33,715 nt of DNA, from NCBI GenBank assembly GCA_026399025.1, contig JAPLRU010000125.1, positions 1-33,715 of the forward strand, in the 5' to 3' direction. This stretch comes from Methylobacter sp. Lineage in GTDB: Bacteria; Pseudomonadota; Gammaproteobacteria; Methylococcales; Methylomonadaceae. The number at the start of each line of letters is the position of its first letter. The stretch's first letter is position 1. The position numbers and the translations under genes were made by a program. The notes under the pieces were generated by a model that worked only from the letters and a program-made list of their open reading frames with translations, was not told the DNA's origin and did no database searches. This document shows, in pieces, positions 6,070-16,776 of the stretch.

Positions 6070-9000
6070 TTACGATTTGGAGTTATCCTTTTTAACCTCG
6101 TTGGCGTTATTGGCCGAGCCGTCGCCATAGCCGATCACATCAACGCTGAGCACACCCAACTTCGCATTCTTGCTGTTGGAATCTTCATTTCCTTTGCTCA
6201 TATCCGCAGACGCCTGCGCCACTTGACTGACGCTGGCCGACAGGTTGCTGACGCCGGTCAGGCCCGCCGCGAGACTGCCCGACGAGGCCACCGGAACCCC
6301 GGAACCGATGCCGCCCACTTGAATATTATTAGCGCCTAAAACCGCAGTCGCGGAAATCGTCACGTTGGTTCCGCCGATACCCGCCTCACCGGCATTGACC
6401 ACGCCTTTGGGCGCAAACAGGAACACGTCGCCGGCGGTATTTCCGGCTGTCGCGGCGGTACGGATACCGCTACCCGAAACGATAGGCGGAAAGGTCACGA
6501 CCAAGTTGCCGCTCTCATCGAAACTGTATTCCGGAGGCGGCGCGGCAATCGCCGACTTGGCGCCGCGTCCGGCGTCGATATCGCCTTCGGACGACCAAAT
6601 CAGAATGTCGCCGCCGCTGAGCGCAAAAACCCGCGACTGGTTGACGATAAAATCGTTACGCACGAACGCATTAATATCGCCCTGCCCTTGCGCCACGATA
6701 CCCAGTTCCGATGCCTGTTTGGCGCCGGAAAACGAAACCGCAAGACCGGCGTTAATTTCGCCACCCGGCACCAGCAGGTTGATATTACCGCCCTGTAGGG
6801 TTTGCAGTTTACTGAAAAACAAGCTCAAATCGCCTTTCCAATCAGTGCCGGGATATAAGGTATCGATAACACCGAAACCGCTTTCATTACCCGCTGCGGC
6901 CGAGGCCGCGGAAGCCGCGCCGGAGCGTTTCAGTTCATCGAAAAAGACTTGATTCACCAAAACATTCAATTGCGGTTGGATCGGTAAATACGCGTCGGCG
7001 TTTAATTTTGCAAAGGCCGCCAAGGCGGCGCTTTCCGTCAGCGTTGAATCGGCCAAGGTCTTTTGCATGAACGACGTGATCAAAGCCTTGATTTGCACGT
7101 ATTGATCGCTGTAGGTATGGCTCGACAACGCGTTCAGTTGCGGCTGGACGGCGGCCCGCTCATCGGCGCTCAAATTTCTGAACGCCGTCAATGCGGCCGT
7201 TTCGGTCAGTTCCTTATCGCCGCTGCGTTCGCGCATGAAATCAGCAACCAGCGCCTTGTAATCGCTGTATTTTTCAGCGTATTTCATCACATCCAAAAAC
7301 GCAAAATAGTCCGGCGCTTTATTATTCAATCCGGCCAGCACGGTAATATCCGCGCCCAGCTTGCTCGCAAGGTTTGGGTTGGATAGATTGCCGATAGTCG
7401 ATAAGCCGCCCGACGCACCGAAATCGATATTATGTCCGGCTTTAACCAATACATTGCCGGGGCCTGAAACTTTGATCTCGTTAAAATTATCGACCAACAA
7501 GCCGTCCACACTGCGCTCGCTGGTAAAACGAATATCGCGGTTAGCCGCTATAATCGAGGCGTCGCCGTCGTTAAGCTGTTGAATATTGATTAAAACGTTA
7601 TTCAGGTCGTTACCGCTTTGGATAATCGCCGCTTTAGGCACGTTGATCTGCACCGATTTAATATCGCCTGAATGGGTTACCAACCTGACCGGTTCTTTAT
7701 CTTTGGCATGTAACGGTACTGCGGCATGGACCAAATTATTGATGCCGAACGGGTTCAGTATGGCCTCGGCGTCGTTTAGCAATGCTCGGGCCAACGGAAA
7801 CTGCGCGCTCGGTAATAAGGCGGTATCGGCATCCGACATGCTGAGTCTGAGTGAATCGACCGACGAACTGATGTTCTTTTCCGCCAAAACGGTTAAGTTC
7901 GATGACGACGAAGGAAATAACGTGACCTGATTGTCCAGCAACACGCTGCCGCCAAATGCAGTGGTCTGCAACGAGGCCGGGTAGATTTTAGATAAGGCCG
8001 CCTGACTGCCGTTCAGGTTCAAAATATCGGCCGCACCGATGATGCCGGTATCGGCGCCTAAATGGACGTCGCCGGACAATGATTTCAACGCGATGCCGCT
8101 GCTGTCGGTATAACTGAAAAAGTTGGAGCCGTCTTCCGAATAAGCATTACCCGAATGCAATATCATCGCATCCGACACTGCGGAAACGCTGATACCGCTG
8201 TTGGCATTCAAACTCAGCTTGGTATCGCCCATGGCCAGTTGGGGACCGTTAACAAACTGATTGGAACTGCCAGTGATAGCTCCGCCCGCCGAAATCGCGC
8301 CTTCGCCCTTGCCTAGAAAGTAAGCGCCGCCGGCAATATTGCCACCGGCGTTAACCTGCATCTGGCCGCCGCCCTGAATTTGCACGGCGTTTTCATCGGG
8401 ACTTCCGACTTGCTTGCCGGTGGTCGGCATCATCACAGACAAATCGTTAATATTGCCGGCCGCGCTGACATTGACTTTACCGCCGCCGAACGAACCGATA
8501 TTTTGCTGAAACAGCGGCGCCGTGCCGTCGGCCGCGTTACCGTAAAAATCGGTGGTATAACCTAAAGCCACACCCCAAGCCGTGCGTTGCTCGTTGTCAT
8601 GCGTGGCGCTATTGGTCCAACTGCCGAAACGTAACAACCAGCTGTCGATAAACTGGTTACTGATCGCCCCCTGAATATCACGTCCCGCCTTGATCACCAA
8701 GTCACCGCCGTCCACCGGATATTCGCTGTACAGCAAGAAGGCGACGGTTTCATCGTTCAAGGTTCCGTATCGGGCGGTGTCTTCGGCGCGGCCTGCATTG
8801 TAAACAGTCGATGTTTGATCGGCCAAGACGATGTTGCCGCCCGCGCCCAGTTCAATATCGCCGGTTCCGGTGCGGACGGTGACGCCCGAGCCGATATTCA
8901 AGTCTTTTGCCGCCGCTGTCGCGACGGTGTCGGCGCTGCCGAGATCGGCTCCCGCGGTTAGTTGATAAGACCAGGACGCCCCGGTTTGCAACATATCGGT

Positions 9001-12000
9001 CACATGAGCGCTATCGAAATACAAGCTACCGTCTTTAAAACCATCCGAAACTGAATTATTCAGCGTCAAATTGCCGCCGGCGTTGATGGTCAAGGTACCG
9101 GGCGGCAACAAGTTGGAAGCGGACGGGTCGCCGTAGCGCCAATCGACCAAATCCCATTTGCTGTTCAGCGCCAAATCGCCGCTATAATCGATTTCCACAC
9201 CGGCGCGTAAACGAATGCCGCCGCCTAAATCGCTACCAACCTGCTGCATATTCGCAGCGGTCATATAAGCATCGGTATCGTTTTTGATCGTGTCGATGTC
9301 GTTGCCGTTAATTTCTCCGGCAACGCTAAAATCCGAGTTAGTGTATTTTTTAACACCTTCCGCGTAATAGTTGCTGTAACCCCGAATCACATCGCCATTA
9401 TCGGCAACCACGGCCGCTTTTTGGCCGTATCCCCGCACCGTGCCCGCAATCGGTTGAATGTTGATGGAATCGCCGACCCGCAAGGCGCGTAAAGTCACTT
9501 CGCCGCCGCTTTCTTGAGTTGCGCCGCCGACATCGATCAACGATCCGGTTTTGATGTCGATACCGCTGGTTTTATCGCTGTCGTTATCCACTGACGACAG
9601 CTTTACCTTGCCGCCCTGGTTTCCGGTTGCGGTCAGTACCGCGCCGCCTTCCAGGCTGATTTGATCGCCTGCATACAAAGCGATGGCTCCGCCTTCATTG
9701 CCGCCATTGGCGTCGAGTTTGCCGGATAAAGCGATAACCCCGTGGTCTGCCGTTAAAGTAATGTTGTTCGCTTTGATAGTTTGGCCGGAGGCTTGCACAA
9801 TATCGGCATTGCGGCTGCGGAAATAAATCGAATCGCTGATCCCCGCCGTTCCCAGTTTATTCATCAGGCTGTCAAAGCCCGCATTGGCGTTGAAACCGGC
9901 GACGTCAAGCTCGGCGCTACCGGCTTTGGCATTGAGCTGTCCGGATAAATCGACCGTTTGTTCCGGCGCTTTCAGTATCAGTTTGCCGCCGTCAGCAAGG
10001 CCGCCGCCGCTGCTTAAATCCAGTTTCGAGCCGTCAACCAGCGCGACGTTGCCGTGTTCCGCAACGGCGCTAAAACTACCGCCGGGCGTATAGTCGACGG
10101 TATCGGCAAAAGTAACGGCCCGCCCGGCCAGATTAATATCGGCGTTTTTGCCGACCTTAACATCGCCGTTCAAGGCCTTTAAGGCTAAGGAACCGGAAGG
10201 CATCAATGCGCGGGCATTAAAATCGATACTGTCGGCAATCAGGTTAACGGCTCCGCCAAAGCTGATCGATGCCGGAACAACGGCGCTGCCGTTACTGTCC
10301 ATTTGAATAGCATGACCGGAAGCATTGATGTTAAGGTGACTGCCGCCGGTCGCCGCCAGATAGCCTGCATTCATCGTCAAAGCGCCGCCGACATTCAGCG
10401 CGCCGTCGCCATTGGCATTAAACCCTTCGGCAACGCTGAAGTTAACCTTTTGGAAACCGTTAATGCCGAAATTGCCGCTGCCTTGGCTATAATTTTTAGC
10501 CGAAATCTCCAGCGTGCCTTGACCGCTTGCTTGCTGCGCCGCAACCATGCCCAAGCTGTTGTGCAATTGCAAGGTGTTCGCTTGCAGTTTTGCCGTTTGT
10601 CCCGCCGTAGCGAAACCTGCAAAACCCGCCGCATCGATCACTAAGCTGTCGAACTTGATGGCATTCAGGTTGCCGCCGCTATCGGTCTGCCCGACATTGC
10701 CGTAAAAATTAACCGTATCCCGGCTGCTCAACACCAGCTCGTCAACGGCAAGATTTTGCAGTTTTTCATTGGATAAATTCAACGCGCCGGAAGGCAAACC
10801 GCTCACTTCGCCGATATTGATCGCATTGGCGCTCAAGTTCAACGCGCCGCCGTTCATCTGAATATTGCCGGACAATGTGGTTGACTTACTCGCGTCCAAC
10901 AACATCGATTTGGATGCGGCTAAGGTTGCGCCGTCTTGGATCAGTAATTCGCCGGTGTTGCCTTGTGTTGAGGTTCTATTCAAGGTCACCTGTTTATCGC
11001 CGGAAATTCTTAGCAACGCATCGTCGCCGCTGATATTAAACACCGAATCCCCCGAATTAACGCTGCCTTTGGCAGTTAAAGTCGCACCGCTCCTGACTTC
11101 GACTTTATCCGTTGCAGCCGCGACCAGATCGGTGACCGAGACTTGCGCACCGGTATCGAAAACCACCTCCGAAGAGGTAATATTCAAATCGGTTGCGCCG
11201 GTCGTTATATTGGTGCTGCGGCCGCCGCCCAGAAATAAACTGTCAACGCCTAAGTTGCTTAAATCGTCGGCCAATACTTCCAAAATCCCTGCTGTCGGCG
11301 TTGCGCTTAAACTTTTGACGATTTTAAGACGGTTGGCCGCAATATCCATCCGCGCGCCACGGTTGCCGGAAGATGCGACTTTAAATTCGCCTTGTAAAGC
11401 CAACTTGTCTTGCGCGGCTATCGAAATCCGGCCGCTGTCCATCGGCAGGATCGGCGTCACCGTTTCGTTTTTTAAGGCTTGTGCGGCATAAAAAGCATTA
11501 GCGGTTTGTTCGTCATACTCGGAATGTTTACGAATATCCGCGCCGCTTTCTATCATGAAGCCGCTCCAGCGCGGATCGCGGGTATCGGTACCGGCCAGGG
11601 TTTGATAACCGGCCACAATCGGTAAACCCGCTTTGGTATAGGTCGTCGCGATTAAATCCTGGGTATCGGCCTGCGGCGTCACCAGATAAGCGCCCGGTAA
11701 TAAGGCGTAACGCGCAGGCAATATCGTATATTCACCGGCAGGCAAGCCCGCCGTGCCGCTTAAATAAATCTTGCTGCCGACCGCATAGTCAAAACCCGCG
11801 CTTTGCAAAGGATCATACGGCGCAATGTCCGAAGCCAAGCTCGGCACCACCGCAAAGCCGCCTTGATACGACGGGCTGTTCCGATCCAGGTAATCATACG
11901 ATCCGCCGGAACCGGGCAAAAATTCATACGCCAATAAATCGCCGCCACCCGATAAATCAACAACGCTACCTTTAGCCAATTCGACGCTTGGAGCCGATAA

Positions 12001-15000
12001 CACCAGTTCCTTTTCGGGCGGTGTTTTAAATACCAGGTTATGGTTGGTATCTAAGGGATAGAGCCAATCGAAACCGCCCTGAATAACGCCGAAAGGAATT
12101 AATTGACCGGCACCGGAAACCGAAGTCAGGCTGTTTTCGCCCAAGGTCAAGCGGGAACCGGCGCTCAGATTAATGCTGCCGAACGGCGCTTTAACCACGC
12201 CGTTCTGGTTGATCACCGGCGCTTCGAAATTCAATTGCCCTGCGGCCGATAACGGCGACGCATCGCTATGGCTATTGCCGGATACGGTAATTTGACCGTC
12301 CGGGTTATTTTTAAGCGCAAAGGTAAAATGCGTCAGCGTCGAGGGATAAATTTGACTGGCGCTTAGATTCAAATTAGCCGCCGTCACTAAGGTTCCGACG
12401 AAATCCCGGTGCTCGGGGCTGATATTAACTAATCCCACCGTGCGCAAATCATGCTCGCTGTTAAGATTGATCGTGCTGAAACCACTCCATAATGAAGCAC
12501 CGCCTAATTCCGTCCATTGCGATTGTGCGTTAAACACACCGCCGCCGGTGACCGGTAGCGCGTTCGCTTCGCGGATTAACGATGAGCCCATTCTTAAATA
12601 AGCGGTTTTCAGATTAACGTTGCCGGTAGCGGCATCATTGAGTCCCGACCATGTTATGTTCGCCGCATCGATATCAATCCGTGCGCCCGCGCTCAGATTA
12701 ACGTCGCCTGAAAAGTTGACTGCACCGCTAAGGTTCGGGGCGCCGGGATCGTTAATCGCGGTCAAGCGGACATCGCTAAAACCGCCTGCGCCGATGTTAT
12801 CGGCGCTGACCGTCATCCGGCCGTTTAACGCATCGGGCAGCACATCGCCAAACCGCACGGTTTTATCCAATTCGCTCTGAGCGGCTTGGACGACATTCAA
12901 CATGAGGTCGCCGCTCGGGAATGGGATAAGCGCCGGATTCGGCGGGTTGCGCTCGGCGCGATTAAGCGTCAAATCGATACGTCCGCCCAGCGTTGTCGCG
13001 GAACCGGCCGCGCCTGTAAAGCTGCCGTCCAGCACCGCGCCTTCGGCCGCCGCCACGGTTATTGTCCCTGCATTGGAGCCGATTTCGGTCGGCACATAAT
13101 GCATGCCCGGCGCAGTGCCGCCGATAACCGGTAAATCCAACACCGCATGGCTGCCCGACACGTCGATTTTCGAGCCTTGCTCGGCAATCACATAGCCGCG
13201 TTGCGCCTTAAGCGTAATAGTGCCGCCATCCAGCACATCGCCGCTACGCCGTCCCGAGGCATCCTGAGGATTCATTCGCGCCGTGCCGCTTGCCTGCAAA
13301 GACGCATGTTCGCCCAGCCAGATCGCTTGCGCGGCATTGTATTCCACGCCCGGATCGGCATTGATATTCAGCGTGATAGCTCCGGCCGGCGCATCGATCA
13401 AGCCGTTCACATAAATCCCCCCTACCGTCGACGCCAGACTGACAACGGCTTGCTTATCCGCCAAGATGGCGCTGCCGGTTTCCAGTTTGATGTTTTCCAA
13501 CGCGGTCAGCGTTAAATCGACAGGACTGCGTAAATGCTCGGGCAAGGTTTCGAGCCGGCTCAAATCGGCTATGGATTGATGACTGGCTTGATTCCTGAAA
13601 TCGCCCTGCAAAATCAGGTTCTGTTGAATCAAGTTTAACGCGGTATCCGCCTTGACCGTAATATCGCCGGAAGTACTGGCTAAATTAATTTTGCTAAAGC
13701 CCGATTTATCGGCAATATCGAAACGGCCGTTGTGAACGCCGAGCACTAACGCTGTTGCGGCTTGTTTGGCATTATCGGCGGCGCCGACAATAATTTCACC
13801 GCTACTCAGGCTTAGGCTGCCGCCCTTATTTAAACCGTAGGCGGACAAGTCGCCGTCGGGATGCAGTAAAGAGGACTTGCCGTCTTTCCGGGCAACGGCT
13901 ACCAGGCTAATGTCACCGCCCTGCCCTGCCGTCAGTCGATTATTCAGCGCCAACCAAGCACCGCCATCGGCCTTGACCGCCGAACCGGAATTCATCGTTA
14001 AATCGCCGGTCGCGCTCAATTTAACGCTGCCGCCATTGATGGCTAAAGCCTCGGTAGGCGTAGCATCCAAACCCAGCGCATAATCATTGACCCAGCGCCC
14101 CGATACATTGATCGTCGACGCTGAGCTCAAATTCAGGGCGCCCGAATTTTTAGGAATACCGGTGTTTTCACTGGTCAGGTTAATCGCGCCGCCTGCCGAA
14201 TAAATATTCCCCTGCACGTCGATTTTGCCGGCATCCACATCAAACCGGCTGCCGGGTTGCATGATGATATTGGCGTCGGGCGCGACCGTAACCGCGCTGA
14301 GCGTTTTAATACTGAGCTGTTGCAGGCCCGACTCATTGGTTAATGCGCTGGACAACACCAGATCGGCCACTTTGCTTTGTTTGCCTTTGGGAAACTTAGC
14401 ATCCACCTCAAAGCTCACTCCGCTGTTTTCCGCCTGGAACACTATACTCTGCTGAACCGAACCGCTCTGAACCGAGTTAAAAGGCGTGGCGTCCAGCGAA
14501 AAAGCGCCGCCGAAAGCGATCGTATCGGAGCTGCGTTGATAAGTATTAGTGGCCGCTCCGGCAATCAAGTCGCCATTCCATAAGACTTTCGGTGCGACAA
14601 TATTTAGCGTGCCGGCCGCCAAGCCTTGCGTATAACCTTGCTCAAAACGGCCTTTGCCGAATTGCGCCTGAGTGTCGAAAATTTTAGTAACGCCCCATTT
14701 TTCATGCACTTCCTTGACCAGCCCGAACACCGAAACATAATGCTCATTCGGATCGGCGTCGCCGATATCGACAATCTTGCCGTAATCGGTTAACAGCTTA
14801 GTGGTGTTGGTATAACCGGCCTGATAATCGATCGAGCCGCCGGAAATATCAACCGCCGCCCCCGGATTGACAATCACATCGCCGCTGGAGGTCAGATTAA
14901 TTTCGCCGCCGGTCCCCAAACGCTCGTCAATGCCGCGCTCAAAACGGGCTTGCGCGCCGCTGGTATCGACAATTGAGGTGTCTTTACGAAGGTCGATGCG

Positions 15001-16344
15001 CACGGTTTGACCTTGCAATACACCGCCTTTTTGTAACGGCGAGTCGCGCAACTCGTAAGTTTGCACGGGTAAATCGACGATATTCCGGTCGATCGGAGCG
15101 ACGACATGCTTTGTTCCCGAAACATCTATCCGCGCATCCCGATCGAGCATAATCCGGCCTTTAACACCCTTGAGCGGATTAATTAAATTATCGGTCGCGG
15201 TGATATTCACTTTGCCGCCGGGAACCGTTATCGATGAGCCGGACTGCATATGCACGGTATTTGCCGACACTTCCAGATAGGATGAGGGTTGATCTTGCTC
15301 ATCAATCGCCGAACCGGCATCAGTATCGGCAACAATTTCAGTCGTGCTGCCCGCCCCAAAGGTTACCTGCGACTCGGTACCCAGCCCATCCTTTAAATCT
15401 TTCTGGCGATTGGTTTTGGTCGCGACCAGCACTTGACTTTGTTTTTCGGCCGCTTCCCTGGCTAATAAGCGAATCGAACCGTTAACATTGACCGAGGTCG
15501 TTGCGGTAACGCGTCCGCCTTGGTTAACGGCAAATCCGGCCAGCGTTACATTGCCTTGGCGGGCCGTAATATTACCCAGATTATTTACTTTGCCGCCGCT
15601 GCCGACTTCGACCACCAAGCCCGAAAAAGGACCTTTACTATCGGCCTGTTGCAGATAAACCTTGTCCTTGCTGGCAACCAAAATAATCTGGCCCTGCTCG
15701 TCGGCGCTGATGTTTCCGGCATTGGTGACATTGGGCGCGGCCATAATCAAGCGGCCGTTTTTACCGATGTGGATATTCGCACCGGCTTCAACCTGAATAG
15801 CCGCATTTTCAGGGTCGCTTGCAGCGCTTTCAAAAGCGGCCTTGCCGGTATTATCGAGCTCACGAACAATGCCGTTTTCAAACACTTCATCGGATACATT
15901 TAAAGTGGAAGCCACCAGCGTGTTGACATCGACCGTCGAATCCTTGCCGAAAACAAAACCGTTTTTATTGTAAAGATAGATCTGACCGGTGGCGCTGACT
16001 TTGCCCAGAATTTGGCTGGGATCGTTCTGAAAAATACGGTTAAGCGCAATCGAAGAGCTTCCGGGCTGATGAAATTCAACTTGGTTGTTGGCGCCGACAT
16101 TAAAGCTGTCCCAGTTGAGTATAGCCCGGTCGGTTTGTTGATCGACATGCAAGGTATCGCCGATAACCTGGTTAGTGGCACCGCCCATGGTCGCCCAGAC
16201 TTGGGCCGGAACCGGTAATTCGGCCTGCGCGGAGCCCATGAATACGCTTCCGGCTATCGCCATGCGCACACAAGCGGACAAGGGTTTTAAACGAAAAATA
16301 TCCGTTACGTTGATCGGTTGGGCCGCACTGCGTTGCTTAGCCAT
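6070..16344 (-). CDS. TpsA-type filamentous haemagglutinin-family exoprotein (two-partner secretion)
   Basis: A 3424-residue surface or secreted protein, the substrate of the TpsB encoded upstream. AGTAGG lies about 9 bases before ATG 16344. The N-terminal ~41 residues look like a long export signal ending MGSAQAELP. Residues ~45-165 fit the TPS secretion domain (haemagglutination activity type): ATMGGATNQVIGDTLHVDQQ, NNQVEFHQPG, LNRIFQNDPSQILGKV, YLYNKNGFVFG. Most of the rest is a Gly/Asn/Asp-rich beta-helix. Residues ~3010-3125 hold two 56-residue Ala-rich helical repeats (FMRERSGDKELTETAAL and FMQKTLADSTLTESAAL). Residues ~3225-3345 match the DUF3739 C-terminal region of FHA-like proteins (GGDILIWSSEGDIDAGRGAK, NIQVGG). 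The tail is short and polar (KKDNSKS). No C-terminal toxin domain is seen, so adhesion or biofilm function is more likely than contact-dependent inhibition. A fragment of the 3' part is duplicated at 2346-2496. Confidence 0.93.
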   Translation of the reverse strand: MAKQRSAAQPINVTDIFRLKPLSACVRMAIAGSVFMGSAQAELPVPAQVWATMGGATNQVIGDTLHVDQQTDRAILNWDSFNVGANNQVEFHQPGSSSIALNRIFQNDPSQILGKVSATGQIYLYNKNGFVFGKDSTVDVNTLVASTLNVSDEVFENGIVRELDNTGKAAFESAASDPENAAIQVEAGANIHIGKNGRLIMAAPNVTNAGNISADEQGQIILVASKDKVYLQQADSKGPFSGLVVEVGSGGKVNNLGNITARQGNVTLAGFAVNQGGRVTATTSVNVNGSIRLLAREAAEKQSQVLVATKTNRQKDLKDGLGTESQVTFGAGSTTEIVADTDAGSAIDEQDQPSSYLEVSANTVHMQSGSSITVPGGKVNITATDNLINPLKGVKGRIMLDRDARIDVSGTKHVVAPIDRNIVDLPVQTYELRDSPLQKGGVLQGQTVRIDLRKDTSIVDTSGAQARFERGIDERLGTGGEINLTSSGDVIVNPGAAVDISGGSIDYQAGYTNTTKLLTDYGKIVDIGDADPNEHYVSVFGLVKEVHEKWGVTKIFDTQAQFGKGRFEQGYTQGLAAGTLNIVAPKVLWNGDLIAGAATNTYQRSSDTIAFGGAFSLDATPFNSVQSGSVQQSIVFQAENSGVSFEVDAKFPKGKQSKVADLVLSSALTNESGLQQLSIKTLSAVTVAPDANIIMQPGSRFDVDAGKIDVQGNIYSAGGAINLTSENTGIPKNSGALNLSSASTINVSGRWVNDYALGLDATPTEALAINGGSVKLSATGDLTMNSGSAVKADGGAWLALNNRLTAGQGGDISLVAVARKDGKSSLLHPDGDLSAYGLNKGGSLSLSSGEIIVGAADNAKQAATALVLGVHNGRFDIADKSGFSKINLASTSGDITVKADTALNLIQQNLILQGDFRNQASHQSIADLSRLETLPEHLRSPVDLTLTALENIKLETGSAILADKQAVVSLASTVGGIYVNGLIDAPAGAITLNINADPGVEYNAAQAIWLGEHASLQASGTARMNPQDASGRRSGDVLDGGTITLKAQRGYVIAEQGSKIDVSGSHAVLDLPVIGGTAPGMHYVPTEIGSNAGTITVAAAEGAVLDGSFTGAAGSATTLGGRIDLTLNRAERNPPNPALIPFPSGDLMLNVVQAAQSELDKTVRFGDVLPDALNGRMTVSADNIGAGGFSDVRLTAINDPGAPNLSGAVNFSGDVNLSAGARIDIDAANITWSGLNDAATGNVNLKTAYLRMGSSLIREANALPVTGGGVFNAQSQWTELGGASLWSGFSTINLNSEHDLRTVGLVNISPEHRDFVGTLVTAANLNLSASQIYPSTLTHFTFALKNNPDGQITVSGNSHSDASPLSAAGQLNFEAPVINQNGVVKAPFGSINLSAGSRLTLGENSLTSVSGAGQLIPFGVIQGGFDWLYPLDTNHNLVFKTPPEKELVLSAPSVELAKGSVVDLSGGGDLLAYEFLPGSGGSYDYLDRNSPSYQGGFAVVPSLASDIAPYDPLQSAGFDYAVGSKIYLSGTAGLPAGEYTILPARYALLPGAYLVTPQADTQDLIATTYTKAGLPIVAGYQTLAGTDTRDPRWSGFMIESGADIRKHSEYDEQTANAFYAAQALKNETVTPILPMDSGRISIAAQDKLALQGEFKVASSGNRGARMDIAANRLKIVKSLSATPTAGILEVLADDLSNLGVDSLFLGGGRSTNITTGATDLNITSSEVVFDTGAQVSVTDLVAAATDKVEVRSGATLTAKGSVNSGDSVFNISGDDALLRISGDKQVTLNRTSTQGNTGELLIQDGATLAASKSMLLDASKSTTLSGNIQMNGGALNLSANAINIGEVSGLPSGALNLSNEKLQNLAVDELVLSSRDTVNFYGNVGQTDSGGNLNAIKFDSLVIDAAGFAGFATAGQTAKLQANTLQLHNSLGMVAAQQASGQGTLEISAKNYSQGSGNFGINGFQKVNFSVAEGFNANGDGALNVGGALTMNAGYLAATGGSHLNINASGHAIQMDSNGSAVVPASISFGGAVNLIADSIDFNARALMPSGSLALKALNGDVKVGKNADINLAGRAVTFADTVDYTPGGSFSAVAEHGNVALVDGSKLDLSSGGGLADGGKLILKAPEQTVDLSGQLNAKAGSAELDVAGFNANAGFDSLMNKLGTAGISDSIYFRSRNADIVQASGQTIKANNITLTADHGVIALSGKLDANGGNEGGAIALYAGDQISLEGGAVLTATGNQGGKVKLSSVDNDSDKTSGIDIKTGSLIDVGGATQESGGEVTLRALRVGDSINIQPIAGTVRGYGQKAAVVADNGDVIRGYSNYYAEGVKKYTNSDFSVAGEINGNDIDTIKNDTDAYMTAANMQQVGSDLGGGIRLRAGVEIDYSGDLALNSKWDLVDWRYGDPSASNLLPPGTLTINAGGNLTLNNSVSDGFKDGSLYFDSAHVTDMLQTGASWSYQLTAGADLGSADTVATAAAKDLNIGSGVTVRTGTGDIELGAGGNIVLADQTSTVYNAGRAEDTARYGTLNDETVAFLLYSEYPVDGGDLVIKAGRDIQGAISNQFIDSWLLRFGSWTNSATHDNEQRTAWGVALGYTTDFYGNAADGTAPLFQQNIGSFGGGKVNVSAAGNINDLSVMMPTTGKQVGSPDENAVQIQGGGQMQVNAGGNIAGGAYFLGKGEGAISAGGAITGSSNQFVNGPQLAMGDTKLSLNANSGISVSAVSDAMILHSGNAYSEDGSNFFSYTDSSGIALKSLSGDVHLGADTGIIGAADILNLNGSQAALSKIYPASLQTTAFGGSVLLDNQVTLFPSSSSNLTVLAEKNISSSVDSLRLSMSDADTALLPSAQFPLARALLNDAEAILNPFGINNLVHAAVPLHAKDKEPVRLVTHSGDIKSVQINVPKAAIIQSGNDLNNVLINIQQLNDGDASIIAANRDIRFTSERSVDGLLVDNFNEIKVSGPGNVLVKAGHNIDFGASGGLSTIGNLSNPNLASKLGADITVLAGLNNKAPDYFAFLDVMKYAEKYSDYKALVADFMRERSGDKELTETAALTAFRNLSADERAAVQPQLNALSSHTYSDQYVQIKALITSFMQKTLADSTLTESAALAAFAKLNADAYLPIQPQLNVLVNQVFFDELKRSGAASAASAAAGNESGFGVIDTLYPGTDWKGDLSLFFSKLQTLQGGNINLLVPGGEINAGLAVSFSGAKQASELGIVAQGQGDINAFVRNDFIVNQSRVFALSGGDILIWSSEGDIDAGRGAKSAIAAPPPEYSFDESGNLVVTFPPIVSGSGIRTAATAGNTAGDVFLFAPKGVVNAGEAGIGGTNVTISATAVLGANNIQVGGIGSGVPVASSGSLAAGLTGVSNLSASVSQVAQASADMSKGNEDSNSKNAKLGVLSVDVIGYGDGSANNANEVKKDNSKS

Positions 16345-16460
16345 GTTGATTACCTACTTGCAATTGCTCGTTATGCTCGTTCCCACGCGAGGCGCTTGTC
16401 TTTGTACACAAGTGTCTGCGGAACACCGTCGTCTTACTCGTTCCCACGCGCCGCGCCGCT

Positions 16461-16606
16461 GCCATTAAGTTAAGGATGGACAGTTCCTTCTCCCTCCGGG
16501 AGAAGGTTAGGATGAGGGGATCAAATAAGACTTTTTTCCTTATTTTTATTCTCCTCACCCCACCCCTCTCCAGCAGGAGAGGGAGCTTTTTTCTTAACTT
16601 AATGGC
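16461..16606. repeat. 146-bp MITE-like element with 14-bp terminal inverted repeats
   Basis: Ends GCCATTAAGTTAAG (16461-16474) and CTTAACTTAATGGC (16593-16606) are perfect inverted repeats. The interior has CTTCTCCCTCCGGGAGAAGG and TCTCCAGCAGGAGAGGGAG hairpins. Its core resembles the element at 22375-22576 although the ends differ. It sits in the gap between tpsB and tpsA. Confidence 0.75.
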
Positions 16607-16638
16607 GGTGACGCGCCGCGTCGCAGTTAAAACGTCGG

Positions 16639-16685
16639 CCGGAATAAGCCCGTCCTGCGCTAAGGCGCGGACCGGCTTATTCCGG
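16639..16685. repeat. 47-base near-perfect hairpin in the tpsB-tpsA gap
   Basis: CCGGAATAAGCC pairs with GGCTTATTCCGG (12 of 12), and inside it GTCC/GGAC and GCGC/GCGC pair around a TAAG loop. It lies 92 bases after the TpsB stop in the direction of transcription. It could lower read-through into the adhesin gene or protect the tpsB mRNA 3' end. The rest of the 432-bp gap (16345-16776) holds GTTCCCACGC half-sites and no gene. Confidence 0.7.
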
Positions 16686-16776
16686 TCTACATTGAGAGGT
16701 ATATAACGATGAGCGCCGGAGCGTGGGCACGACAATAGCGTGACAACCGGAAAAACGTGTTCAAGTAACATACTGA

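Noticed and set aside
6365..16218. Many open frames antisense to the adhesin gene (for example 6365-6952, 10865-11491, 15520-15903)
   Set aside because: They mirror the low-complexity codon pattern of the real gene on the - strand, lack ribosome sites and signals, and resemble no family.
6070..16344. Contact-dependent inhibition (CdiA) identity for the giant exoprotein
   Set aside because: No VENN-type motif or C-terminal toxin is seen and no immunity gene follows. The end matches the DUF3739-type FHA family instead.
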